Positions 47,883 through 57,117 of a stretch of DNA of 59,892 nt are shown one piece after another. Source of the stretch: Clostridia bacterium (lineage in GTDB: Bacteria > Bacillota > Clostridia > Peptostreptococcales > JAAYPU01). The translations under genes were made by a program, and so were the position numbers. Location: the NCBI GenBank assembly GCA_016278615.1, contig JADQBM010000024.1, forward strand, positions 1-59,892. Direction: 5' to 3'. Below the pieces are notes generated by a model, which saw nothing but the letters and a program-made list of their open reading frames with translations, made no database searches and was not told where the DNA came from. The stretch's first letter is position 1; every line of letters starts with the position of its first letter.

Positions 47883-48570
47883 GATACAGGATTTAAGTAA
47901 GATATATAAAATAGGGGAGATTGAAGTACATGCACTGAAGAAAGTGAATCTCCATATAGAAGTAGGGGAGTTCACCTCTATCATGGGACCATCTGGCTCA
48001 GGTAAATCTACCTTAATGAACATATTGGGCTGTTTGGATAGACCCACCAATGGTTATTACTATTTGGATGACATACGGGTGGATCAAATGAAAGGTGACG
48101 CGTTAGCAGCTATCAGGAATCAAAAAATCGGGTTTGTTTTTCAATCTTTTAATCTGTTGTCTCGGAGTAGTGCTCTTAAAAATGTGGAGTTGCCCATGCT
48201 TTATGCTGGGGTTAAACCCAAGGAAAGAAGAGAACGTGCCATAGAGGCCATGGGAAAGGTGGGGCTATCCGATCGTATGCACCATAAACCCAATGAGCTC
48301 TCAGGGGGTCAAAAGCAAAGAGTGGCTATTGCCCGTGCCCTGGTAAACAACCCTGCTATTTTGTTGGCCGATGAACCCACGGGAAATTTAGACACAAAAT
48401 CAGGGACAGAGATTATGGATATTTTTCAGAAGTTAAATGTGGAAGGGACCACGGTTATTCTTGTTACCCACGAGCCAGAGATTGCAGCTATAGCAAGAAG
48501 GGTTATTCATTTCAGAGATGGAGAGATAGAGGATGATCATGAAACATCCAAGGCAGAGGTGGGACTATGA
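47875..48570 (+). CDS. ABC transporter ATP-binding protein (MacB/LolD type)
   Basis: A 231-residue ATPase with Walker [11 protein letters not shown]-loop [11 protein letters not shown], signature [16 protein letters not shown], and Walker [13 protein letters not shown]. The H-loop is VTHEP. A start at 47857 would overlap the previous gene more deeply. [12 protein letters not shown] at 47875 is the usual N terminus. Its end overlaps the permease gene by four bases. It pairs with MacA-like and MacB-like permease proteins. Confidence 0.95.
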   Translation: MIKIQDLSKIYKIGEIEVHALKKVNLHIEVGEFTSIMGPSGSGKSTLMNILGCLDRPTNGYYYLDDIRVDQMKGDALAAIRNQKIGFVFQSFNLLSRSSALKNVELPMLYAGVKPKERRERAIEAMGKVGLSDRMHHKPNELSGGQKQRVAIARALVNNPAILLADEPTGNLDTKSGTEIMDIFQKLNVEGTTVILVTHEPEIAAIARRVIHFRDGEIEDDHETSKAEVGL

Positions 48571-49784
48571 ATTTATTAGAAAGTATTAAGATTGCTTTAG
48601 AAGCAATTTTTGCCAATAAAATGAGATCTCTCCTTACCATGTTAGGGATTATTATTGGAATCAGTTCAGTGATTATCATTGTCTCTTTGGGGCAAGTGAG
48701 TCAACAAATGATTCTTAAAGAATTTGAATCCTTTGGGGTGAATCGTGCTTATTTAGGCCTGAGCTGGAGAGAAAACCCAAGACAAAGAGATTATATTTCT
48801 AAAGAAGATATAGGCATATTATCCGACGCTTTTAGCGATGAGATAAAGGGCATGAGTCCCAGTGTCACTGATAGTGGGAAAATTGTAAAAAGAACGGAAG
48901 AAATCAGTGTTGAATTATCCGGCGTCAACGAGGAATTCAATAAAATTGAGAATATATCCATGAAAAAAGGGCGATTCTTGTTGGAAAGTGATATGAAAAC
49001 AAGAAGAAGCGTTGCAGTTATTGATGAAAAACTGGCATTAAAGATATTTGGCAGAACCGATGTGCTGGACGAAGAAATATCAGTGGATTTGAGATCTTCA
49101 AAAGCAACATTTATTATTGTGGGGGTTATGAAAGAGATGCCGGTTCCTTTTGGAAATATGGGAGGATATGAGCCTCCGGCAAAAGTGTATATACCTATTT
49201 CCAATATGGAACAAATGGTTGGAATGAACGGTATGTATTGGGGACTGGATATCAACTTTCGTAAAGGAGTCAATCCCGATGAAACCTTAAATAGGATGAT
49301 ATCTATTATTGAAAGAAGACACAATTCTCAAGGAAAAAACTTATATATTACCTATACGGCTGAAAGTGAACTGAGCATGGTCAATAAAGTTATGAGTATT
49401 CTTACTTTGGTTGTGGGTGCAATAGCCGCTATATCATTGCTTGTAGGGGGTATCGGTGTTATGAACATTATGCTGGTATCCGTCACCGAGAGGACCAAGG
49501 AAATAGGCATTCGAAAAGCAATAGGCGCAAAATATAAGGATGTCATGATGCAGTTTTTAGTTGAGGCTATTATCATTTCTGCTATTGGAGGTATTATAGG
49601 TGTCATGTTTGGCATATTGATTTCATCTATCATTGCCATTGCCTTTGGATTTACACCGGCTGTATCTCTCTTATCCATTTTAGTGGCAACCCTATTTTCT
49701 GCCAGCGTGGGTATTTTCTTTGGATATTACCCTGCAAGAAAGGCGTCCAAGATGGATCCCATCAACGCCCTACGGTACGAATAG
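48567..49784 (+). CDS. MacB-like ABC permease (FtsX family)
   Basis: A 405-residue permease. TM1 (about 21-43) is followed by an extracytoplasmic MacB periplasmic-core-like domain (about 45-270), then three TM helices (about 280-305, 330-355, 365-388). The [19 protein letters not shown] and [19 protein letters not shown] motifs are characteristic. It ends [17 protein letters not shown], the family C terminus. ATG overlaps the ATPase stop. Confidence 0.95.
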   Translation: MNLLESIKIALEAIFANKMRSLLTMLGIIIGISSVIIIVSLGQVSQQMILKEFESFGVNRAYLGLSWRENPRQRDYISKEDIGILSDAFSDEIKGMSPSVTDSGKIVKRTEEISVELSGVNEEFNKIENISMKKGRFLLESDMKTRRSVAVIDEKLALKIFGRTDVLDEEISVDLRSSKATFIIVGVMKEMPVPFGNMGGYEPPAKVYIPISNMEQMVGMNGMYWGLDINFRKGVNPDETLNRMISIIERRHNSQGKNLYITYTAESELSMVNKVMSILTLVVGAIAAISLLVGGIGVMNIMLVSVTERTKEIGIRKAIGAKYKDVMMQFLVEAIIISAIGGIIGVMFGILISSIIAIAFGFTPAVSLLSILVATLFSASVGIFFGYYPARKASKMDPINALRYE

Positions 49785-49785
49785 A

Positions 49786-49882
49786 GATTAAAATGAATAA
49801 TGAATAATTAAGGATGATTTTGCTAATGCAAAATATACATGAGTTTATATAGGGGCGGGTCTTGTACCCGCCCGTTTTAAAT
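49786..49882. repeat. Mirrored-arm intergenic element, copy 11 (reduced)
   Basis: An AATGAATAATGAATAATTAAGG left arm and a GATTTTGC TAAT GCAAAAT hairpin (about 49815-49832) are followed by a GGGGCGGGTCTTGTACCCGCCC palindromic unit (about 49852-49874). No mirrored right arm is obvious. Confidence 0.5.
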
Positions 49883-49913
49883 ATAATAATAGATATTTCG
49901 GGGGGGGAGTAAA

Positions 49914-50492
49914 ATTAAAAAATTAGTTTGGATGGTGTTGATATTGGTAGGGATTACAGCGTTTGCCAACAAGGATAAATTCTTGCTCCAAAAAGATGAA
50001 TGGGTCCATCGAGCCTATGAAGAAATGGCTACTGGCGAGATCATAGGCTTGTTAAATTCTTCGGAGGCAAGAGAAGACAAAGAAAGAATACTGTATAACC
50101 TTAAAAATATTGACTGGACACAATATGAAAAAATAGGCAACCCAAGGAAGCTGTTAGATTGGTTGAGAGAGATCTCACCAGACGATCAATATGCCCTAAT
50201 TAATATTTTAAAAATGGCAGATACCAATCTGGATGGAGTATATGCAGAAGGATACTCTGACATTGTAGGTCAGCTATTCTTAAAAGATATGAAGACATTT
50301 GTAAAGAGTGCAGCTGAGTTACCTCCAGAATTGGTAGATAAAGTATGTGGTTTTCTTCAATATAATTTATCTTATCAAGAGACACTAAGACCTATTATTA
50401 AGGAGCAAATGCAAGAATTGCTGGATCAGGATTTATCTGAAAAAGAAAGAGAAGTATTGAAGAAGATCGAGAAGGTATTAGGAATAAATTAA
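49914..50492 (+). CDS. Small exported or anchored helical protein, probable ATT start
   Basis: In-frame codons upstream of the ATG at 49932 read ATT-AAA-AAA-TTA-GTT-TGG. ATT at 49914 is five bases after GGGGGGGAG, and starting there gives MKKLVWMVLILVGITAFA, a complete signal or anchor sequence (192 residues). The ATG lies 23 bases from the ribosome-binding site and truncates that sequence (186 residues). The rest is helical with Asp/Glu/Lys-rich segments. I do not recognise a family. It follows a repeat element and is probably monocistronic. Confidence 0.6.
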   Translation: MKKLVWMVLILVGITAFANKDKFLLQKDEWVHRAYEEMATGEIIGLLNSSEAREDKERILYNLKNIDWTQYEKIGNPRKLLDWLREISPDDQYALINILKMADTNLDGVYAEGYSDIVGQLFLKDMKTFVKSAAELPPELVDKVCGFLQYNLSYQETLRPIIKEQMQELLDQDLSEKEREVLKKIEKVLGIN

Positions 50493-50580
50493 GATAACAG
50501 ATAATAGTTGAGGATGATTCTATTGTACAAAATTTGCTTTATGTGCAGAATACAGATTATCTTTCATCTGCGAAATTGAG
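50491..50580. repeat. Mirrored-arm intergenic element, copy 12 (reduced)
   Basis: AGATAACAGATAATAGTTGAGG follows the stop, then a GATTCTATTGTACAAAATTTGC hairpin-like core, and a mirrored ACAGATTATCTTTCATCTG end. It lies between the exported protein and the radical SAM gene. Confidence 0.45.
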
Positions 50581-50592
50581 GTGTTGATAGTG

Positions 50593-51459
50593 ATGCAAGA
50601 AAAGAATTATAAAGAAATAGAAGCAGGGACTGCCCTGACAGAATTAAAAAGAAAAATACCTTATGGATGGGATTTGAACATTTATAGAGGCTGTCAGCAT
50701 ATGTGTCAATACTGTTATGCTATGTATTCTCATAAATATTTAGGTTCCGATGATTTTTTTAATGATATTTATGTTAAGACAAATATAGTAGAAGCATTGG
50801 AAAAACAATTAAGCCAAGAAAATTGGAAACGTGAGGTTATCAATATTGGAGGTGTAACGGACAGTTATCAAGAGGCAGAGGCAATATACCAATTGATGCC
50901 TGGGATTTTAAAGTTGATGATCAAATATAAAAACCCTATTATTATTTCCACTAAATCAAAGCTTGTTTTGAGAGATTATGATTTAATAGATGAATTGGCC
51001 CAATTAACTTATGTTAATATTGCTGCTACCATTACAACTATGGATGAAGGTGTCCGAGAAAAAATTGAACCGGAATCCTGCAGTGGGCAGGAAAGATTTG
51101 GTGTATTGAAAGAATTTAGAAAGACCCAGGCAAGCATCGGGGTACATGTCATGCCGATTATTCCTCTATTGACAGATGGAGAAGAAAACATGGATGCAAT
51201 CATCTCCAATGCGAAGGATTGCGGAGCAGACTATTTATTGCCGGGCACCTTGTATCTAAGGGGAGACACCCGAAAACATTTTTTAGCATTCATGGAAGAG
51301 GAATATCCCCAATTGTTTGATGATTTTGAATTGCTTTATAAAACAGGTGGTGCGGACAAGGCTTATAAAACAAAGCTTTATGTAAGGGTTAATGCTCTAA
51401 GAGATAAATATCAGGTATCAAGCAGTTATATGAAGCCCATGCGGGAAAAAATGAAGTAG
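50593..51459 (+). CDS. Radical SAM protein (SPL-like family)
   Basis: A 288-residue Fe-S enzyme with the cluster motif CxxxCxxC in RGCQHMCQYCYA near residues 34-45. The TIM-barrel segments that follow are VINIGGVTDSYQEAE, IIISTKSKLVLRDYDL, and VHVMPIIPLLTDGEENM. The layout matches the SPL (spore-photoproduct-lyase-like) radical SAM group. The substrate is unknown. GAGGTG eight bases before the ATG at 50593 decides the start over GTG at 50581. Confidence 0.88.
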   Translation: MQEKNYKEIEAGTALTELKRKIPYGWDLNIYRGCQHMCQYCYAMYSHKYLGSDDFFNDIYVKTNIVEALEKQLSQENWKREVINIGGVTDSYQEAEAIYQLMPGILKLMIKYKNPIIISTKSKLVLRDYDLIDELAQLTYVNIAATITTMDEGVREKIEPESCSGQERFGVLKEFRKTQASIGVHVMPIIPLLTDGEENMDAIISNAKDCGADYLLPGTLYLRGDTRKHFLAFMEEEYPQLFDDFELLYKTGGADKAYKTKLYVRVNALRDKYQVSSSYMKPMREKMK

Positions 51460-51550
51460 CTTTTGTTTACAATCCGACCTATAAAGCCTATAATGGATAT
51501 TGTCATATGCTAAAAATACCATATAAATGATTATATATAGGAGCGGAACA

Positions 51551-52030
51551 ATGAATACATATATTCTTTATGGGATTACCATTGCATTACTAATAATATC
51601 TTTCGTAAAAGATAAGAAAAAAACAAAGATGGCTTTGAAGAAATCATGGAAAGCTTTTGAAAACATTATGCCTCAGATTTTAGGGGTCATTATGTTGGTG
51701 GGTATTTTATTAGCCATTTTGAACCCAGAGGTTATTTCCAAAATAATTGGGAAAGAATCAGGAATTTTTGGGGTTATTATAGCATCTATTGTGGGGTCCA
51801 TTACATTGATCCCTGGGTTTGTAGCCTTTCCCACAGCCGCGATGTTGGTTGAAAATGGTGCAGGATATATGCAGATTGGCGCATTTATCTCTGCGTTAAT
51901 GATGGTGGGTATTATCACCATGCCTGTGGAAATGAAATACTTTGGAAAGCGATTAACCCTATTAAGAAATGCCTTTGCCTTTCTTTTCACTTTTATTGTT
52001 GCCTTTATTATTGGAAAGGTGGTGGGCTAA
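51551..52030 (+). CDS. Permease, first half (DUF318/ArsP-like)
   Basis: A 159-residue protein with about four TM helices. It includes GFVAFPTAAMLVENGAGYMQIGAFISALMMVGIITMPVEMKYFGKR, with its conserved Pro and Gly turns. The group (PF03773-like predicted permeases) often occurs as two small adjacent genes. AGGAGCGG fixes the ATG at 51551 rather than 51527. It abuts the second half without a gap. Confidence 0.8.
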   Translation: MNTYILYGITIALLIISFVKDKKKTKMALKKSWKAFENIMPQILGVIMLVGILLAILNPEVISKIIGKESGIFGVIIASIVGSITLIPGFVAFPTAAMLVENGAGYMQIGAFISALMMVGIITMPVEMKYFGKRLTLLRNAFAFLFTFIVAFIIGKVVG

Positions 52031-52564
52031 TTGAAAGGGTTTTTAAAAAGATACAGATTTTTTCTTTTAACCATCCTTATAACGGGAGCTCTATTTATTA
52101 TCAATGGCGCTATTGGGATTCGAGCCTTAACTGTGACAGCCTATAGCTTTAAAGAAATGCTTGTTGTTCTTCCGCCTATTTTTATTCTATTGGGATTATT
52201 AGATGTCTGGGTACCCAGAGAACTGATGGTTCGATATATGGGAGAAGATTCTAAGATGAAAGGGATCATCTTGGCATTTCTATTGGGATCAGCAGCCGCA
52301 GGCCCCTTGTATGGTGCGTTTCCCGTTGCAGCGGTATTGATGAAAAAAGGCGCAAAATTTTCTAATATACTCATTTTTATCGGCGCATGGTCCACAACAA
52401 AGATCCCCATGTTCTTATTTGAAGTGTCTTCTTTAGGCGCAAAATTTGCTGTTACAAGGCTTTTGGTAGACATTCCTGGCATTATTATTATTGCCTATCT
52501 TGTTTGTGCAATAATTCCCAAAGAAGAAGTGGAAAAAATATATAAAAACATAGAAATCATGTAA
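52031..52564 (+). CDS. Permease, second half (DUF318/ArsP-like)
   Basis: A 177-residue protein with a TTG start immediately after the previous stop. About four to five TM helices include GPLYGAFPVAAVLMKKGAKFSNILIFIGAWSTTKIPMFLFEVSSLGAKF, a mirror-like repeat of the first half. The two products probably assemble as one transporter of unknown substrate. It ends eight bases from the convergent regulator gene. Confidence 0.8.
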   Translation: MKGFLKRYRFFLLTILITGALFIINGAIGIRALTVTAYSFKEMLVVLPPIFILLGLLDVWVPRELMVRYMGEDSKMKGIILAFLLGSAAAGPLYGAFPVAAVLMKKGAKFSNILIFIGAWSTTKIPMFLFEVSSLGAKFAVTRLLVDIPGIIIIAYLVCAIIPKEEVEKIYKNIEIM

Positions 52565-52572
52565 CTTTTTCT

Positions 52573-54318
52573 TTAAGCCGTTGGTTGTTCTTTTGAATAA
52601 TGCTTTAGCTTTCTGTATAGGGTTCTAAGCCCCATGCCTAATTCTGCCGCCGCTAAGGTTTTGCCTTTCATATCCCAACCATGCTTGTTTAAAGCACCTT
52701 GAATGGCTTGAAACTCAACATGATCTATTTTTGTTCTGATTAATGGGGCATCCTCTATTTTTGTATCTGCAAATTTTTCAGGTAAGCTTGACAACTGAAT
52801 CATAGGGGATTCTTCCATGTTGACGGCATATTCTACTACATTTTCTAATTCCCGTATGTTGCCTGGCCAGCTATAGTGATAAAAAAGATGGATGACTTTC
52901 TGGGAAAATTCATCAATGTTTTTATTTAATTTAATCGTATACTTCCTTAGAAATTCATTGGCCAATATTTCTATGTCATCAATTCGACTATATAAAGGAG
53001 GAATATCCATAGGGATTACATTGAGCCGATAATAAAGATCGTCTCTGAACTTTTTGTTTTCTATCATTTCTAACAGGTTCTTATTGGTTGCAGCGATAAT
53101 CCTAACATCTATAGAAATAGAACTTGTCCCTCCCACACGCTCAATGGTATGGTCTTGTAAAACCTTCAGCAGCTTGGCCTGAATGTGCAATGGCATTTCA
53201 CCTATTTCATCTAAAAATAATGTTCCATGCTGCGCCAATTCGAATTGTCCCGGTTTTCCGCCTTTCTTGGCGCCAGTAAAAGCGCCTTCTTCATAGCCAA
53301 ATAATTCGCTTTCAAAGAGGTTCTCGGGGATACTTGCGCAATTAATCGTAATAAAAGGAAAATTTCTTCTTGTACCCTCGTGATGAATTGCTTTGGCGAC
53401 AAGGCCTTTCCCTGTACCTGTTTCGCCGGTGATTAGAATCGTTGAGGTGCTCTTTGCAATTTTTCTTATTTTGATTTTTAATGTTTCAATTATTGGGCTC
53501 TTTCCTTTAATGTTATCTATTGAGAAATTCCTATTTTGCACATCATTTATAAACACCCCCGGATCAACTGAGTTGTCCTCAATAATCTGAATAACGGCAC
53601 CTTGTAATTTATCATTTTCAAATAGCGGTAAAGAAGATATTTTTCCATTGATCTTATTACTATTTAAGGTATCATTAAATGGTTTCCCGTTGATTATTCT
53701 CTTATTGATATGGGGGGGCAATAATTGGTGGATGGGTTGAGAATTTAGGCTACAAAATGAAAACAGTTTTTCGGCCGAAGGGTTGCTATAGTGAACATAT
53801 CCATGCTGGTCCACCACCAATAAGCTATTATGAGATATGTTTAAAGTTTCTTGAAGGATCTCTTGAAGATGAGAGACCTGGTTGCTTTTATATTTAAAGG
53901 TAATAAGATTTGAAATAAGATCGGTCATTTGATTGACAATATTGACGTAGACATGCAGGTTTTGAGTAATTCTATTGTGCCCGTTTTTCGTAAAAGAGGT
54001 TAGAGTAATGACACCCACTGGTTTGTTATCATACTTAATGCAATTTAGAATTTCGATGGTTGCAGGACATTTTTTAATAAACCGGCAGCCCATACAAGAT
54101 TTCATATGTCCCGGTTTGTTAACTAAATGATTGCCATTTAATATAACTTCTTCAATGGAAGGGGCATGGACAGCACTTCCTTTTCTATCTAAATAGGTGG
54201 GGGTACTGGCAATGATATGACTTTGAGAATCAAAGATAGCAACTTCTAAATTTAATGTATTGCTAATACCTTCAATGATATTTTGAAGATCTGATTTGAA
54301 AGCTTCAAGAAAAACCAT
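52573..54318 (-). CDS. Sigma-54-dependent transcriptional activator
   Basis: A 581-residue bacterial enhancer-binding protein. The N-terminal sensor region (about 1-150) has a cysteine group C75, C78, C84, C93 (CMGCRFIKKC). A PAS domain lies at about 160-260. The AAA+ domain (about 275-515) has GETGTGKG, the sigma-54 loop GAFTGAKKGG, and FLDEIGEM. The Fis-type HTH at the C terminus is GKTLAAAELGMGLRTLYRKL. GAGGGGGTT precedes the ATG at 54318. It is divergent from the SDR/GcvP-like operon and probably controls it. AcoR is the nearest known analogue in domain layout. Confidence 0.93.
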   Translation of the reverse strand: MVFLEAFKSDLQNIIEGISNTLNLEVAIFDSQSHIIASTPTYLDRKGSAVHAPSIEEVILNGNHLVNKPGHMKSCMGCRFIKKCPATIEILNCIKYDNKPVGVITLTSFTKNGHNRITQNLHVYVNIVNQMTDLISNLITFKYKSNQVSHLQEILQETLNISHNSLLVVDQHGYVHYSNPSAEKLFSFCSLNSQPIHQLLPPHINKRIINGKPFNDTLNSNKINGKISSLPLFENDKLQGAVIQIIEDNSVDPGVFINDVQNRNFSIDNIKGKSPIIETLKIKIRKIAKSTSTILITGETGTGKGLVAKAIHHEGTRRNFPFITINCASIPENLFESELFGYEEGAFTGAKKGGKPGQFELAQHGTLFLDEIGEMPLHIQAKLLKVLQDHTIERVGGTSSISIDVRIIAATNKNLLEMIENKKFRDDLYYRLNVIPMDIPPLYSRIDDIEILANEFLRKYTIKLNKNIDEFSQKVIHLFYHYSWPGNIRELENVVEYAVNMEESPMIQLSSLPEKFADTKIEDAPLIRTKIDHVEFQAIQGALNKHGWDMKGKTLAAAELGMGLRTLYRKLKHYSKEQPTA

Positions 54319-54363
54319 TTTACAACCCCCTCTTCGAAAGAATATGTATTTTAAGACACTCAA

Positions 54364-54392
54364 ATTATATCGCATTTTGCAATGCTTGGCAA
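54364..54392 (-). promoter_or_regulatory. Sigma-A promoter of the activator gene
   Basis: On the minus strand TTGCCA (54387-54392), 17-bp spacer, TATAAT (54364-54369). The -35 overlaps the first TTGGCAAA half of the probable UAS, suggesting autorepression. Confidence 0.7.
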
Positions 54393-54415
54393 ACCAATTG
54401 TCATATTTGGCAAAT
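54385..54415. promoter_or_regulatory. Probable activator binding sites (UAS)
   Basis: CTTGGCAAAC (54385-54394) and the palindrome ATTTGGCAAAT (54405-54415) repeat the same core 20 bp apart. They lie about 115-145 bp upstream of the -24/-12 promoter, the usual place for enhancer-binding sites. Confidence 0.6.
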
Positions 54416-54529
54416 AAAATGATGGATGAGTTGCTTTAGAAAAGATGCATCCATTAAAACTTAATTCTAATAAGATGAGAAGCTGTATTTTTCACGTCTT
54501 TCTAATTTTCAAGTATGGGTTTTTATCTC

Positions 54530-54545
54530 TGGCATGAAAGATGCA
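54530..54545 (+). promoter_or_regulatory. Sigma-54 (-24/-12) promoter
   Basis: TGGCATGAAAGATGCA has GG and GC at the exact spacing of the TGGCAC-N5-TTGCA consensus, with one mismatch in each half. It lies 48 bases before the SDR start. Confidence 0.8.
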
Positions 54546-54593
54546 AGTTATATTTAAATGACCATTATTAAAAAGTATGGGAGGAGGATTGAA

Positions 54594-55373
54594 ATGCTAC
54601 AAAAAAAAGAGGTATTATCTCTCGAAGGAAAAGTAGCGGTGATTACTGGAGCTGCATCAGGTATCGGGCTGGGTACAGCACAACTGTTATCTGCATATGG
54701 TGCCAAGGTTGCCATGTTGGATGTTAATGAAAAGGGAGAAGAGGAAGCACAAAAGATAAGAGAAGCAGGAAGAACGGCACTCTTTTTTAAATGTGATGTG
54801 ACATCGATACATGAGATTAAGAAAACCGTTCATGAGATTATAGGGAACTTCAAAAAAATAGATATTCTATTCAATAATGCAGGCGTTACGGTTAGAAAGA
54901 CCGTTGTTGATCTTGAAGAAAGTGAATGGGATTTTGTTATGGACGTTGGGTTAAAAGGCACCTATCTCATGTCTAAGTTTGTCATTCCCATTATGGCAGA
55001 GGCCGGAGGTGGAAGCATCATCAACACAGGCTCCGGATGGGGGATGAAAGGTGGCGATAAAGCCGCAGTCTATTGTGCCATGAAGGGTGGAATCGTCAAT
55101 TTAACCCGTGCCATGGCCATTGACCATGGGGTGCAAAATATTCGTGTTAATAGCGTGAATCCCGGGGATACCAATACGAGTATGCTCAAAGAAGAAGGGC
55201 GCCAACTGGGATGTGAAGAGATGGCTTTTTTGAAGGACTCAGCAAAGGGGAGGCCCCTTGAACGATTAGGACTGCCTGAAGACATTGCCAATGCAGTCTT
55301 GTTTTTGGCCAGTGACCTGTCAAGCTGGATTACAGGATCAGCGCTTGTTGTTGATGGTGGAGGAATCGCATAA
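54594..55373 (+). CDS. Short-chain dehydrogenase/reductase
   Basis: A 259-residue classical SDR. The cofactor motif is TGAASGIG (residues 18-25). NNAG is at about 98-101, and the catalytic Tyr160/Lys164 are in YCAMK. The C-terminal WITGSALVVDGGG is typical. Asp55 in MLDVNE suggests NAD(H). The substrate is unknown; alcohols or hydroxy acids are typical. GGGAGGAGG fixes the start at 54594 rather than 54558. It is the first gene after the sigma-54 promoter. A 310-base repeat-rich gap separates it from gcvPA. Confidence 0.92.
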   Translation: MLQKKEVLSLEGKVAVITGAASGIGLGTAQLLSAYGAKVAMLDVNEKGEEEAQKIREAGRTALFFKCDVTSIHEIKKTVHEIIGNFKKIDILFNNAGVTVRKTVVDLEESEWDFVMDVGLKGTYLMSKFVIPIMAEAGGGSIINTGSGWGMKGGDKAAVYCAMKGGIVNLTRAMAIDHGVQNIRVNSVNPGDTNTSMLKEEGRQLGCEEMAFLKDSAKGRPLERLGLPEDIANAVLFLASDLSSWITGSALVVDGGGIA

Positions 55374-55377
55374 TTTA

Positions 55378-55662
55378 AAGTGTTAAGTTTAAACAGACTC
55401 CTTCGGAGTAGTAATCTGAGTGTTAAGTTTGAATAGACTCCTTCGGAGTAGTAATCCAAGTGTTAAGTTTAAATAGACTCCTTCGGAGTAGTTTAAGTTT
55501 AAATCGAAGATTTTGTGAAATAAAATCTACCATAACACTTACACTTCAACGTACTTATTACTTTAACTTCAACTTACTCTTTTCTTACACTTACACTTAT
55601 ACTTCAACTTATACTTATACTCACACTCATACTCGCGGACAACCGCAAGGGTTGTCCCTACA
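55378..55662. repeat. Mirrored-arm element, copy 13, with 40-bp tandem repeats
   Basis: Three 40-bp tandem units (55381-55420, 55421-55460, 55461-55500, the last partial) each carry an ACTCC TTC GGAGT hairpin. A GATTTTG...AAAATC hairpin (about 55509-55530) follows. Then come mirrored ACACTTACACTTCAAC-type arrays, the complement of the GTGTTAAGT units. The end is a GGACAACCGCAAGGGTTGTCC palindromic unit (about 55637-55657). It lies inside the operon, between SDR and gcvPA, so it may affect mRNA stability or internal expression. Confidence 0.7.
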
Positions 55663-55683
55663 AATCATTTAGGAGGGAAGACT

Positions 55684-57087
55684 ATGACCATTAAAGGGTT
55701 TAAAAATCACCCGTATATACCAAATTCAGTTCCAGAAGTACAAAAAGAAATGCTGGAAGAGATAGGGCTAAATAGCCTGGAAGACTTGCATGAAGCCATA
55801 CCTGATTTTTTGAAATTAAAGAATAATATGAACCTACCAAAGGCCATTGGATCAGAATATGAACTTAGAAGGCATGTTGAAGATATTCTAAAAAAGAATA
55901 AAACCTGTAAAGATAATTTAAATTTTTTAGGGGCAGGATGCTGGCAACATTATGTTCCTGCAATCTGTGATGAAATAAATTCAAGAGGAGAATTTCTGAC
56001 TGCTTATGGGGGAGAATCTTATAACGACTTTGGAAGATTTCAAGCACTGTTTGAATACGAGAGCCTTGTTGGAGAGCTTGTGGATATGGATGTGGTGAAT
56101 GTTCCGACTATGGATTGGGGCCAAGCAGCAGCAACATCCATTAGAATGGCATCCAGAATAACGGGTAGAAAAGAAGCTGTGGTGCCTAAGGCAATGGATA
56201 ACGAAAAGTTTTTAATTATGAAAAACTACTGTTCGCCAGATATTCAACTCATTCAAGTGGACTATGTAAAAGGAACAGGACAATTAGACCTTGTGGATTT
56301 AAAGAATAAAGTCTCTGAAAAAACAGCAGCGATATATTTTGAAAACCCGTCGTTTTTAGGCTTTATTGAAGAAGATGGACAAAAAATATCGGATTTAGCT
56401 CATAAGTACGATGCCATAAGTATTGTGGGTGTTGATCCCATCTCATTGGGGGTATTGACGCCGCCATCCCAATATGGGGCAGATATCATCTGTGGTGATT
56501 TGCAACCTTTGGGAATCCATATGAATTATGGAGGTGGACAATCGGGATTTGTAGCAACCCGAGATGAAGAAAAATATGTTATGGAATATCCTTCAAGGCT
56601 TTTTGGAATCGCTCCAACCAGTGTAGAAGGCGAATATGGCTTTGGAGATGTGGCTTTTGATAGAACTTCATTTGGAAACCTCAGAGAGCAAGGCAAGGAA
56701 TACGTAGGGACACAAACAGCATTGTGGGGCATAACAGCAGGTGTGTATCTCGCAACTATGGGCCCCAAGGGAATGGAAGAAATTGGTCAAACCATTATGC
56801 AAAAATCACAGTATGCAACAGAGCGTTTAAATGAGATTAAGAGTATTAAAAGTCCACTTTTTAATAGTGTTAACTTTAAAGAATTTGTTGTTGATTTTAA
56901 TGAAACCCATAAAACGGTTCAGGAAATCAATAAAAAACTCTTGGAAAAAGGCGTTTTTGGTGGCAAGGATTTATCTTCAGACTTTCCAGAATTAGGGCAA
57001 TGCGCTTTATACTGTGTGACGGAAATTCATACAAAAACGGATATTGATAAGCTTGTTGCTGCTTTAGAGGAAGTTTTAAAATCATAG
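55684..57087 (+). CDS. GcvPA-like glycine dehydrogenase subunit 1 (divergent)
   Basis: A 467-residue protein of the glycine cleavage P-protein subunit 1 family. The N terminus (HPYIPNSVPEVQKEMLEEIG) and FLGAG-(C)-WQHYVPAICDEINSRGEFLTAYGG align with classical GcvPA. The stretch that is usually YQPEISQG after TAY differs (GESYNDFGRFQ). FENPSFLGFIED matches the family. The subunit has no PLP lysine of its own. TTAGGAGGG precedes the ATG. It is followed 30 bases later by the PLP subunit. A diverged substrate range is possible. I infer this from the changed motif and the missing gcvT/gcvH. Confidence 0.85.
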   Translation: MTIKGFKNHPYIPNSVPEVQKEMLEEIGLNSLEDLHEAIPDFLKLKNNMNLPKAIGSEYELRRHVEDILKKNKTCKDNLNFLGAGCWQHYVPAICDEINSRGEFLTAYGGESYNDFGRFQALFEYESLVGELVDMDVVNVPTMDWGQAAATSIRMASRITGRKEAVVPKAMDNEKFLIMKNYCSPDIQLIQVDYVKGTGQLDLVDLKNKVSEKTAAIYFENPSFLGFIEEDGQKISDLAHKYDAISIVGVDPISLGVLTPPSQYGADIICGDLQPLGIHMNYGGGQSGFVATRDEEKYVMEYPSRLFGIAPTSVEGEYGFGDVAFDRTSFGNLREQGKEYVGTQTALWGITAGVYLATMGPKGMEEIGQTIMQKSQYATERLNEIKSIKSPLFNSVNFKEFVVDFNETHKTVQEINKKLLEKGVFGGKDLSSDFPELGQCALYCVTEIHTKTDIDKLVAALEEVLKS

Positions 57088-57117
57088 GAAAAATCTTATG
57101 GAAAGGAAGGCCTAGAT

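Noticed and set aside
48791-49324. 177-codon minus-strand ORF over the MacB-like gene
   Set aside because: It is a shadow of a well-supported gene on the other strand.
51527-51550. Upstream ATG for the first permease gene
   Set aside because: AGGAGCGG lies inside that extension, seven bases before the ATG at 51551.
55460-55672. 70-codon ORF between SDR and gcvPA
   Set aside because: It is translated repeat DNA (Tyr-Thr runs) with no ribosome-binding site.
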